DNA of 64,000 nt, taken from assembly GCA_937944975.1 (NCBI GenBank), contig CALEBF010000012.1, forward strand, positions 124,001-188,000, given 5' to 3'. Shown here one piece after another: positions 36,137-44,918 of the stretch. The position numbers were made by a program, and so were the translations under genes. Source of the DNA: an uncultured Mycoplasmatota bacterium (GTDB lineage: Bacteria; Bacillota_I; Bacilli_A; RF39; UBA660). The notes beneath the pieces are model-generated. The model had not been told where the DNA came from. It made no database searches and saw only the letters and a program-made list of their open reading frames with translations. The first letter of the stretch is position 1. Each line of letters begins with the position of its first letter.

Positions 36137-38288
36137 AATCTAACTCCTCCTTACTTAATTGTGATAATGCAATTTCGCGGTAAACGTCACACGTCTTCAT
36201 AAGTTCTTGGTGTGTACCTTTTCCTGCAACTTCACCTTCATTTAATACGATGATCTCATCTGCATTCATGATCGTACTAATACGTTGAGCAACGATTAAA
36301 ACAGTCTTTTTCTTCGTAATTTTAGCAAGTTCCGCACGCAATTTAGCATCCGTCTTAAAATCAAGCGCTGAGAAACTGTCGTCGAAGACAAAGATATCTG
36401 GATCTTTGGCAAGTGCACGAGCGATGGCAAGACGTTGTTTTTGACCACCACTGACGTTTGTTCCACCTTGGCTAATTGGTGCTTGATATCCTTTTTCCTG
36501 TGCTTCGATAAATTCTGTCGCCTGCGCAACGCGGGCACTTTCCTTCATCATCTTGTCAGTAATATGATCGTTGCCATATTTGATATTCGATTCGATCGTC
36601 CCACTGAATAAAACCCCTTTTTGTGGAACAAATCCAATTTTATCGCGTAACTCGTGAACACCAACTTCGCGGATATCAACTCCATCGATTAAAATACTTC
36701 CTTTTGAAACATCGAAGAATCTTGGAATTAAATTGACAACTGTTGATTTTCCACTTCCGGTACTTCCGATAAACGCTGTCGTTTTACCAGGTTCTGCAAC
36801 AAAGTTGATATCGGTTAACACATCATAGTCTGCATCCGGATAACGGAAACATACATTTTTAAATTCTACCGTTCCACGTTTCTTTGGATCGAACGCTTTC
36901 TTTACTTTTGGATCCTTAATTGCAATATCATGTTCTAACACTTCGTTAATACGTTTCGCACTAACACTTGCTCTCGGCAACATAATACTCATCATAGAGA
37001 TCATTAAGAATGCCATGATAATTTGCATTGTATACTGAATGTAAGCCATGATGTCTCCTACTTGCATTGTACCTGTATCGACACCATTTGCTCCCTTCCA
37101 TACGATAAGTAAACAAATCATATTCATGATAAACATCATCGCTGGCATCATAAATGACATCGTACGTCCGACAAAACGTGTAAGTCTCGTTAAACGATCG
37201 TTAACTCCATCGAAGCGTTCTTCCTCGTGTTTCTCGTTTGCAAAAGCACGTACGACCGGAAGACCCGTTAAAATTTCTCTCGTTACTTGATTCAAGCGGT
37301 CTACCATCTTTTGCATTTTCTTCATCTTTGGCATTGCAATTCCAAACATCACGATAACGAGAATAGAAATAGATAGAACTGCAATTCCGATAATATACGT
37401 CATGCTTGCGTTGGTATTCATCGCTTTGATCAGTCCTCCGACAGCGATGATCGGCGCATAGAATACAACACGAAGTAAGAATACAATTACCATCTGAACC
37501 TGTTGAATATCGTTTGTCGTTCTCGTAATCAAACTAGACGCACTTAACTCTTTCATCTCTGTTTTTGAAAAATCTAGTACTTTATGGAATACCTTTTCAC
37601 GGAGTGTCTTAGAAAGACGAGCTGCCATACGTGAACCAATAAAGACGATTAAAATTCCATCCAACATGATGATAAGTGCAAGTCCTAACATCTTTGCACC
37701 TGTAATAAAGATATAGTTTGTTTGCATTTGATCTGTATCGACACCGATACGAATAAGTTCTGTCTTACTATACGCAACAGCAGCTTGATCGACAATCGTC
37801 TCTGGAATTTCTTCCATCTTCTTGTCGATTTCTTTCATCATTTCTTTCTTTTGTGCTTCTGGCATAACAGAAAGCATTTGAAATAAATCTACCCCTTCTG
37901 GTAGTTGTAACATCTTACTTGCTTCAGGATCAGATGCGTAAGAAATCAACATCATCGGTTCTGCAAGAATGTCACCTAATTTCTCTTGATCTACTCCATC
38001 TTTTCGCTTGTAAATAGTCTCGTCTTTGTAAGAACCATCTTTTTCGTAAGACTTTGCTACGTATTTTTGATCCTTTTCATCTAGGAAAAGCATTATTTTT
38101 TGATAAGTACTTTCTCCCATCTCTGTAATTGCAGCATTCTCGATCCCGCTTTGCTGTACTCCGACATTGACGATCTTCGAAGTATATTCAGGTAAAGTTA
38201 AATCGCACCAAGCTTGCAAAAATAAAAGTAAGATGATCGCTAAGATAGAAAGGATCGAACTTTTCAAATATCTAAATACTTTTAGCAT
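36129..38288 (-). CDS. ABC exporter subunit with degenerate ATPase site (heterodimer partner A)
   Basis: A 719-residue half-exporter. It is longer than its partner because of a hydrophilic insertion of about 130 residues between the first two membrane helices (about 40-175), predicted outside the cell. The ATPase has Walker A GSTGSGKST and NVSGGQKQRL. The Walker B glutamate is replaced by Asp (FVFDDSFSALD), and the switch His is Gln (IVAQRIS), so this site is probably non-catalytic. Preceded by tetR with a 7-base overlap and followed by the canonical subunit. Confidence 0.88.
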   Translation of the reverse strand: MLKVFRYLKSSILSILAIILLLFLQAWCDLTLPEYTSKIVNVGVQQSGIENAAITEMGESTYQKIMLFLDEKDQKYVAKSYEKDGSYKDETIYKRKDGVDQEKLGDILAEPMMLISYASDPEASKMLQLPEGVDLFQMLSVMPEAQKKEMMKEIDKKMEEIPETIVDQAAVAYSKTELIRIGVDTDQMQTNYIFITGAKMLGLALIIMLDGILIVFIGSRMAARLSKTLREKVFHKVLDFSKTEMKELSASSLITRTTNDIQQVQMVIVFLLRVVFYAPIIAVGGLIKAMNTNASMTYIIGIAVLSISILVIVMFGIAMPKMKKMQKMVDRLNQVTREILTGLPVVRAFANEKHEEERFDGVNDRLTRLTRFVGRTMSFMMPAMMFIMNMICLLIVWKGANGVDTGTMQVGDIMAYIQYTMQIIMAFLMISMMSIMLPRASVSAKRINEVLEHDIAIKDPKVKKAFDPKKRGTVEFKNVCFRYPDADYDVLTDINFVAEPGKTTAFIGSTGSGKSTVVNLIPRFFDVSKGSILIDGVDIREVGVHELRDKIGFVPQKGVLFSGTIESNIKYGNDHITDKMMKESARVAQATEFIEAQEKGYQAPISQGGTNVSGGQKQRLAIARALAKDPDIFVFDDSFSALDFKTDAKLRAELAKITKKKTVLIVAQRISTIMNADEIIVLNEGEVAGKGTHQELMKTCDVYREIALSQLSKEELDYE

Positions 38289-38905
38289 ATTTCTCCTCCC
38301 TTTGATTGATAGAAACCATTTTTCAAAAAATTCAATTGTCTTTTAAACTTTTCCAGTGCTTCTTCCTTTGTAAGCCCAAACTTTAAAATTGCTACTAAAT
38401 TATGAATGAACATCATGTGGATCAAATCGACAATCTCAGATAGGTCTTCCTTTGACTTCAACTTTAACTTTGTAAAATCGACATGCTCGAACATCTGCGA
38501 TAAGACCGCATTTTTTAACTCGTGCTTTTTGAAAAAAGAATCGTTCTTGAAATCTGTATTCATGATCATGCGATGGAAAAAATCTCGATTTTTATCCGTT
38601 CTTATCTTATGGATCACGGCTTCAAATAATGCAAGATACGTATCGATTAAATCACCATCATGTTCTTGTAATATCTTCGTAAATCCTTCCTCTAACTTCT
38701 TTTCATGTGTCTTTAAAAGATAGCTATATAAATCTTCCTTATCTTTAAAGTACATATAAAAACTACCGCGAGGAATTCCTGCATTCATAATAATTTGATT
38801 GATGGAAGATTCATGAAAAGGAACACGGCTAAACTCTTTCATTGCTGAAGCTAAAATGCAATCTTGTTTTTCTTTTGGCAATCTAAAAAAAGTCTCTGTC
38901 GGCAT
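38282..38905 (-). CDS. TetR-family repressor of the ABC exporter
   Basis: A 207-residue regulator with an N-terminal TetR helix-turn-helix (about 8-55; IMNAGIPRGSFYMYFKDKEDLY) and a ligand-binding C-terminal domain. It is the first gene of the exporter operon and overlaps it by 7 bases. Two inverted repeats lie on and beside its own promoter, so autoregulation with the exporter is likely. Inducing ligand unknown. Confidence 0.88.
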   Translation of the reverse strand: MPTETFFRLPKEKQDCILASAMKEFSRVPFHESSINQIIMNAGIPRGSFYMYFKDKEDLYSYLLKTHEKKLEEGFTKILQEHDGDLIDTYLALFEAVIHKIRTDKNRDFFHRMIMNTDFKNDSFFKKHELKNAVLSQMFEHVDFTKLKLKSKEDLSEIVDLIHMMFIHNLVAILKFGLTKEEALEKFKRQLNFLKNGFYQSKGGEIC

Positions 38906-38929
38906 CTGGCACCTACTTTCTGAAAAATA

Positions 38930-38970
38930 GTCACATGTTACATTATATATGACAGGGTGTCATGTGTCAA
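38930..38970 (-). promoter_or_regulatory. TetR operon promoter with two candidate operators
   Basis: TTGACA (38970-38965), 17-base spacer, TATAAT (38947-38942). The spacer contains the perfect inverted repeat ATGACA-CCC-TGTCAT (38949-38963). A second palindrome, GTNACATGTNAC (38930-38941), abuts the -10 on the downstream side. Repressor binding at either would block transcription. Confidence 0.8.
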
Positions 38971-38995
38971 CCAAAATAATTATATTTACCACAAT

Positions 38996-39024
38996 TTTAC
39001 ATATTCCTCTTCTTGTGCTATAAT
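38996..39024 (+). promoter_or_regulatory. Promoter of the 39050 gene
   Basis: TTTACA, 17-base spacer, TATAAT preceded by TGC (extended -10). Confidence 0.8.
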
Positions 39025-39049
39025 ACACAGCCAAAAGGAGGGGGTTACT

Positions 39050-39583
39050 GTGGATACATATCTATTTTTAAAAAAATTCTTACAAGAGATGGATGAAGCA
39101 TTTTCCTATGGTTGGTGGGATGAAAATAATATTTGTCACAAAGAGACGATGGAAAATTTCCACGAATTATATCGTACTTCTTCGTTAGAACAAGCAGCTA
39201 AAAATCATGTGGGAAGTTGTGTCGAACAATCTTTATATCAAAGAGAGTACTTTACTTATCATAATCTTCCAACGAAACTTTATACTCTCGTTTCTAAAAA
39301 AACAGGTGGAACAGGCGCTGACTTTCGTATACATTGTTTTACTTTAGTATTTAAAGATAACCTCGTCTACCACTTCGAACATGCAAACACTCTCAACCAA
39401 AATGTATCTATCTATCCAAATAAAGAAAGAGCATTTACTAAAATTAAAAAGCTATATAGTATCGGTGATACCGCAGAAACCGAAATATATGAAACGGACA
39501 ATATACCTGTAGGTTTATCTTTACAAGAATTGAAACAAACGGTAGAAAAAAAGAAACCGCAAAAACAATTTTATATCGTATAA
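39050..39583 (+). CDS. Transglutaminase/papain-fold-like protein of unknown function
   Basis: A 177-residue soluble protein. A conserved-looking Cys in HVGSCVEQS (about 46-54), a His in FRIHCFTLVF and an Asn/Asp-containing HFEHANTLN segment occur in the order Cys-His-Asn/Asp, as in transglutaminase- or papain-like folds, but I cannot confirm the family. The start is GTG 39050, placed 5 bases after a very strong AAGGAGGGGG; the frame extends 31 codons further up, across the promoter, and that part is not coding. Divergent from tetR and not obviously linked to it. Confidence 0.65.
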   Translation: MDTYLFLKKFLQEMDEAFSYGWWDENNICHKETMENFHELYRTSSLEQAAKNHVGSCVEQSLYQREYFTYHNLPTKLYTLVSKKTGGTGADFRIHCFTLVFKDNLVYHFEHANTLNQNVSIYPNKERAFTKIKKLYSIGDTAETEIYETDNIPVGLSLQELKQTVEKKKPQKQFYIV

Positions 39584-39585
39584 CA

Positions 39586-39614
39586 AAAGCAACCTAATGG
39601 TTGCTTTCTTTTTT
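39586..39614. terminator. Terminator between convergent 39050 gene and fhs
   Basis: AAAGCAACC, loop TAAT, GGTTGCTTT, then a T-rich tract on the plus strand; the minus strand also has TTTTGTT, so it may serve both. Confidence 0.8.
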
Positions 39615-41256
39615 AAAATAACCCGACGATTGTCCCGTCTTTTTTGATATCGATTTTCTCGTAATTTGGGTGTTTTGGTAACCCTGGCATCGTCATAATG
39701 TTTCCCATCAAAACAACGATAAAACCTGCTCCACTATTCAAATTCACATCGCGCACCGTCATCGTATGCCCTTCTGGGAGCCCTAATTTTTTTGCATCAT
39801 CCGAAAGAGAATATTGCGTCTTAGCGATGCATACAGGTAGACTCCCGTACCCCATTGCTTCATATTGTTTTAATTTTTCTAAAACACCTTGTTCATACTG
39901 AATGTCGGAAGCCCTATAAATTTCATGACTCACCTTTTCAATTTTTTCCATAAGAGATACTTCGTCCTGATATAACAATTGAAATTTACTATCTTCTTTG
40001 CATGTGTCTAAAACAAGTTGCGCAAGTTCCAATGAACCAGCACTTCCTTTTGTATGTGCACTAGAATAAGCACACGGTACTCCAAGAGATTCACAATACA
40101 TTTTTACATACTTTAATTCTTCTTCTGTATCACACTCAAATTGATTGATACATACGACAACATGATTTAAATATTTCTGCATGTTTTCAATATGCGCTTT
40201 TAGATTGACAATTCCATTTTTCAAAGAATCTAGATCTTCTATATCTAACGTTTCTTTCGTCGATCCTCCATTATATTTTAAACTACGAATCGTCGTATTC
40301 AAAACAATCACAGATGGTTTTAAATTTCCATATCTACATTTGATATCCAAAAACTTTTCCGCACCGAGATCCGATCCAAATCCTGCTTCTGTCACTACGT
40401 AATCTGCCAAAGACAGTCCCATCTTTGTCGCAATCAGTGAATTACATCCGTGTGCGATATTGGCAAATGGTCCTCCATGTAAAATGGCAGGATTCCCTTC
40501 TAGAGTCTGTACTAAATTAGGTTTGATCGCATCTTTTAAAAGTAACGTCATCGCCCCTTCGACGTGTAAATCTCTCACGTAAAGTGGCTTCCCTTCTAAA
40601 TTATAGCCAATACAAATACGTGCGATTCGTGCTTTTAAATCCTCTAAGTTTTCTGCTAGACACAGAATAGCCATCAATTCACTTGCAACTGTAATTACAA
40701 AGGAATCCTCTCTTTTGTCTTCCTTCGGTCCTACCGTAATATTTCTCAATGCACGATCGTTCATATCCATTGCTCTCGATACCATGATCCTATTTTTATC
40801 GATCTTAAGTCCGTTTCCTTGAAATATGTGATTATCGATTGCAGCACACAAAAGATTATTAGCGGATGTTAGTGCATGCATATCTCCAGTAAAATGCAGG
40901 TTGATATCTTCCATCGGAACTACTTGAGCGTATCCCCCACCGGTTGCACCTCCTTTGATTCCGAAAACAGGTCCTAAAGATGGTTCTCTTAATACTGGTA
41001 GAGAACGACATCCCGATTTACAAAGCGCATCGGAAAGTCCGATTGCCATCGTCGTCTTTCCCTCGCCATATGGAGTTGGATTGGTACTTGTCACAAGAAT
41101 AAGTTTCCCCTGGTGATTTTCTCTCGGTGTCCCTGTAATCTTTGCCTTGTACTTTCCATAACATTCTAACATATTTTCTTCGAGTCCTAACTTTTTACCA
41201 ATTTCTACAATAGGTAACATTGTATGTCCCTGTGCGATTTCCAAATCTGTTTTCAT
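39613..41256 (-). CDS. fhs: Formate-tetrahydrofolate ligase
   Basis: A 547-residue enzyme that makes 10-formyl-THF from formate, THF and ATP. Family motifs are clear: the P-loop-like TPYGEGKTT near 57-65, GIKGGATGGGYAQV, HFTGDMHALTSANNLL, and the C-terminal TMPGLPKHPNY. Length is normal. It stands alone with convergent and co-directional unrelated neighbours. Confidence 0.96.
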   Translation of the reverse strand: MKTDLEIAQGHTMLPIVEIGKKLGLEENMLECYGKYKAKITGTPRENHQGKLILVTSTNPTPYGEGKTTMAIGLSDALCKSGCRSLPVLREPSLGPVFGIKGGATGGGYAQVVPMEDINLHFTGDMHALTSANNLLCAAIDNHIFQGNGLKIDKNRIMVSRAMDMNDRALRNITVGPKEDKREDSFVITVASELMAILCLAENLEDLKARIARICIGYNLEGKPLYVRDLHVEGAMTLLLKDAIKPNLVQTLEGNPAILHGGPFANIAHGCNSLIATKMGLSLADYVVTEAGFGSDLGAEKFLDIKCRYGNLKPSVIVLNTTIRSLKYNGGSTKETLDIEDLDSLKNGIVNLKAHIENMQKYLNHVVVCINQFECDTEEELKYVKMYCESLGVPCAYSSAHTKGSAGSLELAQLVLDTCKEDSKFQLLYQDEVSLMEKIEKVSHEIYRASDIQYEQGVLEKLKQYEAMGYGSLPVCIAKTQYSLSDDAKKLGLPEGHTMTVRDVNLNSGAGFIVVLMGNIMTMPGLPKHPNYEKIDIKKDGTIVGLF

Positions 41257-41292
41257 CGTATCACCTCTAATTCATTATATCATACCCCTATA

Positions 41293-41316
41293 GAAAAAGA
41301 ACATCGTAATGTTCTT
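41293..41316 (-). terminator. Terminator of the yaiI-multi-HTH operon
   Basis: AAGAACAT, loop TACG, ATGTTCTT, then Ts on the minus strand, just past the stop at 41321. Confidence 0.85.
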
Positions 41317-41320
41317 CTAT

Positions 41321-44300
41321 CTACTTATTAAAAATACTAGATAATTGCTTTACAACTTTTTTTCCTTCAAATTTCGTTTCAAAATCTTCTTTTGATATAT
41401 AATTTAAAACATACCTTATCGTTTCAATTAAATAGGTACGCGCATCTTGTTCTGTACATCCACACAATTCAGCAATTTCTCGAGAACTCTTAATCGGTTT
41501 ATTTGGAAATCCAAAGAAAAGATTTAAGATTTTCTCTTGTACAAAATTCAATTTCATTTCATCTGTTGTCAGTGCTTGCTGTACCATTAAACGTAATGCA
41601 CGGAAATCTTTATCTTGCAATTGTAATATGTTGTCCTCATTCACATTAGAAATTTTTTCGACAGATGCTAGGATTGCAGGATTCTTAGCTACTTTAGATT
41701 GTTTTAATATTAACTTAGCGCTCTGGATAAACTTTTCTACTTTCCACTCTTTGAAATGGACCTTTTCTGCTATCTCAGAAATTGTCATAGGGGCGACTGT
41801 AAAACCATAATAATAATTCACACATATTGCTTCTAGTTTTCCTAATTCAAAACTAGCAAATGTAAATTTTGGAAGCAACGTTTGTCTTTCCCTTACCCAC
41901 ATCTTATCTTCTTTAAGAGACTCAGATGCCTTTTTTTGAATAGAAATAACAGTTTGCTTTAATTCATTTTTAATAGACACGATAGATAACTCAGGATATT
42001 TTTCATGTATTTGTTCAACAGAATGACGCGTGGTATCAATACCATAAAATTCGTACAATCTTTGATATTTAGGAAGATTTGGTATCGATTGCAACTGTGA
42101 AAGTAAAACCATAATTTCTTCTCTTGAAATCGAATGTAAAAAATCCATCGTCGTATCTTTTTTAGGCATACTTGCCTTTTTATGCAATTCTACTACTCTT
42201 GAAAAGTTTGGCAGTCCTTTTTTACTTTCTACTGCACGATCACAACGGAGTACATAATCTATCACAATACGGCACATTTCTGGCACGGATTCTGTCTTAT
42301 TCTCCAACCACATTTCATACGCTTTTTGATATTCTAATGGAATATATGGTTGATAGATATAATATAAATTTTCATACTCTACTTTCGTTTTTACTGACTC
42401 AAAATCTTCCATATCTTTTTGAATGTCTCGCTTACTACGAAATTGTCTTCTTTTCACCCATGCATCATAGTCATTCATACACCCTTTTAAATCTTTTAAA
42501 AGGCGACCTTTCATTCCGTAAATACTCTGTTGCGCAATATGCATTCGTTCTACCGTTTTGGTTATCAACTCTTCATACGTGTTTGAAGCAAAATAGATCT
42601 CTGCAAATTCACGTTCTCTTGGTGATAACAACATTTTGATCTTCTCATAAACAGGTCTTAGTTGTTCGCGCGTCTGAAAAAAGGATTCGGAATTGCGAGA
42701 TTTCAGAGGTGCTTTTATCTTCTGCTTCTCCTTATTTTTCTTTTCCACCCACTCTTCATAATTATCACTACATTCTCTTAGTTCTTTTAACAGTTTACTT
42801 TTCATGACACGAGCACTCTGTGGAGCGATATTTAATTGTTGTTCTACATTGTTTAAAAATTCTTCCATAGATGTCGATGCAAAATAGATTTCTGCAAACT
42901 TTTGCCTTTTTATAGAAAACATAGACTTTATCTTTTCGTAAGTTGGCCGCACCTCTTCCTTCACAGAAAGAAAATTTTCGAAAGCAAGAGATTTTTTCGC
43001 TTTCTGTTTATTACTTTGTTTTTTTACCCATGCTTGATAATCGGTTTGAAATTGATGCATTCCTACTCGGAAGTTCGTTTTCATATCCAAAATTTGTGAT
43101 GGTGCTACATGATACTTGTCAACACACTTCTGTACAAACTCGTCATTTGTATCAGATGACAGGATTAAATCAATGAGTTCTAATTCTCGATCAGTTAAAT
43201 ACGGACGTCCCTTTTCATAAAATTCCCCTGTCCTTTTTTGAAATTTTTTCCATGGATTCGTTGCACTTCTCTTTTCTACCCAAGCCACATAATTTTCTTT
43301 ACATTCTCTAACTTCTTTCAAAATTTTATACTTCATACGATAAGCACTTTGTAAACTAAGATTCATTTGCTCATGAACCTTTTTCATCAATTCTTCATTT
43401 GATGCAGACACCAAATAAATATCTATAAATTCTCTTTCCTTAGATGTCAGAAGTGATTTCATCCCTACGTAATTTTCTCTTAGCGCTTCTCCCAATTCTA
43501 TAAATTGTTCTTGCTTCTGACTTTCTTCTTTCCTTTCAATTTCGATATTTACTCTCGCATCATCATACTGTGATTTATATAATTTTAATTTTTTTAAAAA
43601 GTTGGCCTTCAACGCATATGCGCTTTGTTTTTGTATTCCCATTTGTGATGTTACCACATCTAACATTTCACTATTTGATTCTGATTGAAAATAAATTTGA
43701 GCGAACTCTCGTTCTTTTGGTGATAATAACAGTTGTACTTTTTCATAGGTCGGTTTCATCTCTTGTTGTATTTGCTTGAATTCTTTCTTTGCTTTCACCT
43801 TTCTCATTTGTTTCTTTTCCGTCCAAGCTTTATAGTCCGTATTACACTCTTTTAATTCTTTTAGGAATAGACTCTTCATGATAGCGACGCTTTGCGCCTG
43901 CACTCCCATTTGTTCCTGTACGTTCTTTATCAACTCTTTATTTGAAGACGATGCAAAGTAGATTTGTGCGAAACATCGGTCTTTTTCGTTTAAAAAAGGT
44001 TGTGCCTTTTCATATATTATTTTCGCTTCTTTTTGGACTTGTTCAAATTTTTGATTTCTCTTCGCATGTGTCGTTACATTCGATTCTCTTTGATGGGGCG
44101 CTTGTTTTTGACCTTGATCAACACCTGTTTTTACTTGCTCCACTTCTTCTTCTACAATTGCGATCGTTGCAAAAGTTCTTAATTGATTATGTATTTGATC
44201 TAATATAATTTGAATCGTATCATCAGAGCAAAACGATTGCATATAACTCCGAAATTCTTTTTCGTTTCTTATTCTCAAATATAATTGTAAACAAGAAGAA

Positions 44301-44368
44301 TATAACTCTACCTTCTTCAAAGTACTTGCAAAACGTATTTTCTTTCCATTTTCAAATTTAGATCTCAT
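41321..44368 (-). CDS. Large protein of repeated sigma-region-4-like helix-turn-helix units
   Basis: About 1015 residues, no membrane helices. Six tandem units of about 80-95 residues (roughly residues 106-640) share the plan: YEK-----LLSPKEREFAQIYF-S-SN-ELM--V--QMGI--QSAY-MK--LLKELKEC---Y-AWVEK. This is the LxxxEReFxxIYF...GIxxQSxxxxKxxxLKxL pattern of sigma-70 region 4 or LuxR-type HTH domains. Two further HTH-like segments lie at the C terminus (MTISEIAEKVHFKEWKVEKF; KSSREIAELCGCTEQDARTYL). I know no characterised family with this architecture. ATG 44368 starts one base after the upstream stop; GTG/ATG options exist at 44380/44377. Confidence 0.75.
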   Translation of the reverse strand: MRSKFENGKKIRFASTLKKVELYSSCLQLYLRIRNEKEFRSYMQSFCSDDTIQIILDQIHNQLRTFATIAIVEEEVEQVKTGVDQGQKQAPHQRESNVTTHAKRNQKFEQVQKEAKIIYEKAQPFLNEKDRCFAQIYFASSSNKELIKNVQEQMGVQAQSVAIMKSLFLKELKECNTDYKAWTEKKQMRKVKAKKEFKQIQQEMKPTYEKVQLLLSPKEREFAQIYFQSESNSEMLDVVTSQMGIQKQSAYALKANFLKKLKLYKSQYDDARVNIEIERKEESQKQEQFIELGEALRENYVGMKSLLTSKEREFIDIYLVSASNEELMKKVHEQMNLSLQSAYRMKYKILKEVRECKENYVAWVEKRSATNPWKKFQKRTGEFYEKGRPYLTDRELELIDLILSSDTNDEFVQKCVDKYHVAPSQILDMKTNFRVGMHQFQTDYQAWVKKQSNKQKAKKSLAFENFLSVKEEVRPTYEKIKSMFSIKRQKFAEIYFASTSMEEFLNNVEQQLNIAPQSARVMKSKLLKELRECSDNYEEWVEKKNKEKQKIKAPLKSRNSESFFQTREQLRPVYEKIKMLLSPREREFAEIYFASNTYEELITKTVERMHIAQQSIYGMKGRLLKDLKGCMNDYDAWVKRRQFRSKRDIQKDMEDFESVKTKVEYENLYYIYQPYIPLEYQKAYEMWLENKTESVPEMCRIVIDYVLRCDRAVESKKGLPNFSRVVELHKKASMPKKDTTMDFLHSISREEIMVLLSQLQSIPNLPKYQRLYEFYGIDTTRHSVEQIHEKYPELSIVSIKNELKQTVISIQKKASESLKEDKMWVRERQTLLPKFTFASFELGKLEAICVNYYYGFTVAPMTISEIAEKVHFKEWKVEKFIQSAKLILKQSKVAKNPAILASVEKISNVNEDNILQLQDKDFRALRLMVQQALTTDEMKLNFVQEKILNLFFGFPNKPIKSSREIAELCGCTEQDARTYLIETIRYVLNYISKEDFETKFEGKKVVKQLSSIFNK
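42446..44053 (-). repeat. Six diverged in-frame tandem repeats of about 270 bases
   Basis: Protein-level tandem repeats within the multi-HTH gene. They are too diverged for DNA slippage to be recent, yet the EREFAxIYF and QSAYxMK cores and the closing YxAWVEKK are kept in nearly all units; unit 4 is the most diverged. Confidence 0.7.
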
Positions 44369-44369
44369 C

Positions 44370-44807
44370 TTATGCATCACTCTTTTCTATCAATCGCACT
44401 AATGTTTCTTTTAAATATATCGTATCGCTCTTGGTTCTCTTTTTTATTCTTGCTGTTTTAATTCTTTGTCTACGTAATTTTATATTCCTGTGACGGTTAT
44501 CTAATAACTCTAATATATTATAGTTTGTATATTCAACTCCACTTGGATGAATGACATAAGCATTTTTCGATAAGGCTACGACTGCAACTCCGTAATCTTG
44601 CGTTATGACAATATCTTTTTGCTGTATTTCGTTTTCTAATTTTACATCTACACTTTGCATTCCCGTATCTACAATTACGACAATAGCATAATCACAATTT
44701 AGAATGTGAGATGTATCAACGTAAACCTTCATTGGAACATGATATTTCTGTGCTACTCTTTCTATCACTTTGATATCTGGACATCCATCCCCATCCACTC
44801 GTATCAT
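44370..44807 (-). CDS. YaiI/YqxD (UPF0178/DUF188) family protein
   Basis: A 145-residue protein with the family signature DGDGCPDIKVIERVA at the N terminus, DTGMQSVD near 47-54 and TQDYGVAVVAL near 68-78. The acidic residues are arranged like a PIN/NYN nuclease fold. Function uncharacterised; a nuclease role is inference. It is the first gene of a two-gene operon with the multi-HTH protein, whose start is one base past its stop. Confidence 0.88.
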   Translation of the reverse strand: MIRVDGDGCPDIKVIERVAQKYHVPMKVYVDTSHILNCDYAIVVIVDTGMQSVDVKLENEIQQKDIVITQDYGVAVVALSKNAYVIHPSGVEYTNYNILELLDNRHRNIKLRRQRIKTARIKKRTKSDTIYLKETLVRLIEKSDA

Positions 44808-44830
44808 AAGTATCTCCTTTTTTGCACTCT

Positions 44831-44859
44831 ATTATAACCCACACAATTTATGAAATCAA
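44831..44859 (-). promoter_or_regulatory. Promoter of the yaiI-multi-HTH operon
   Basis: TTGATT, 17-base spacer, TATAAT. Confidence 0.8.
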
Positions 44860-44875
44860 GTTTTTTCACCAAAAG

Positions 44876-44898
44876 AAAAAGCGCGATATGCACTTTTT
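44876..44898 (-). terminator. Terminator of the M23 gene
   Basis: AAAAAG-GC against GC-CTTTTT with one mismatch, then a T run on the minus strand. Confidence 0.7.
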
Positions 44899-44918
44899 CC
44901 CAATACTTACATATAATA

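Noticed and set aside
38957..39049. Longer N terminus for the 39050 gene
   Set aside because: This stretch contains the gene's own promoter, and the GTG at 39050 has a near-perfect ribosome-binding site.
42172..42639. A 155-codon plus-strand frame opposite the multi-HTH gene
   Set aside because: Shadow of the repeat-coding strand; no RBS or promoter and no recognisable domain.
41321..44053. A CRISPR array, given regular repeats
   Set aside because: The repeats are about 270 bases, coding and diverged, with no short identical repeats or spacers. No CRISPR array, rRNA or recognisable tRNA was seen anywhere in the window.
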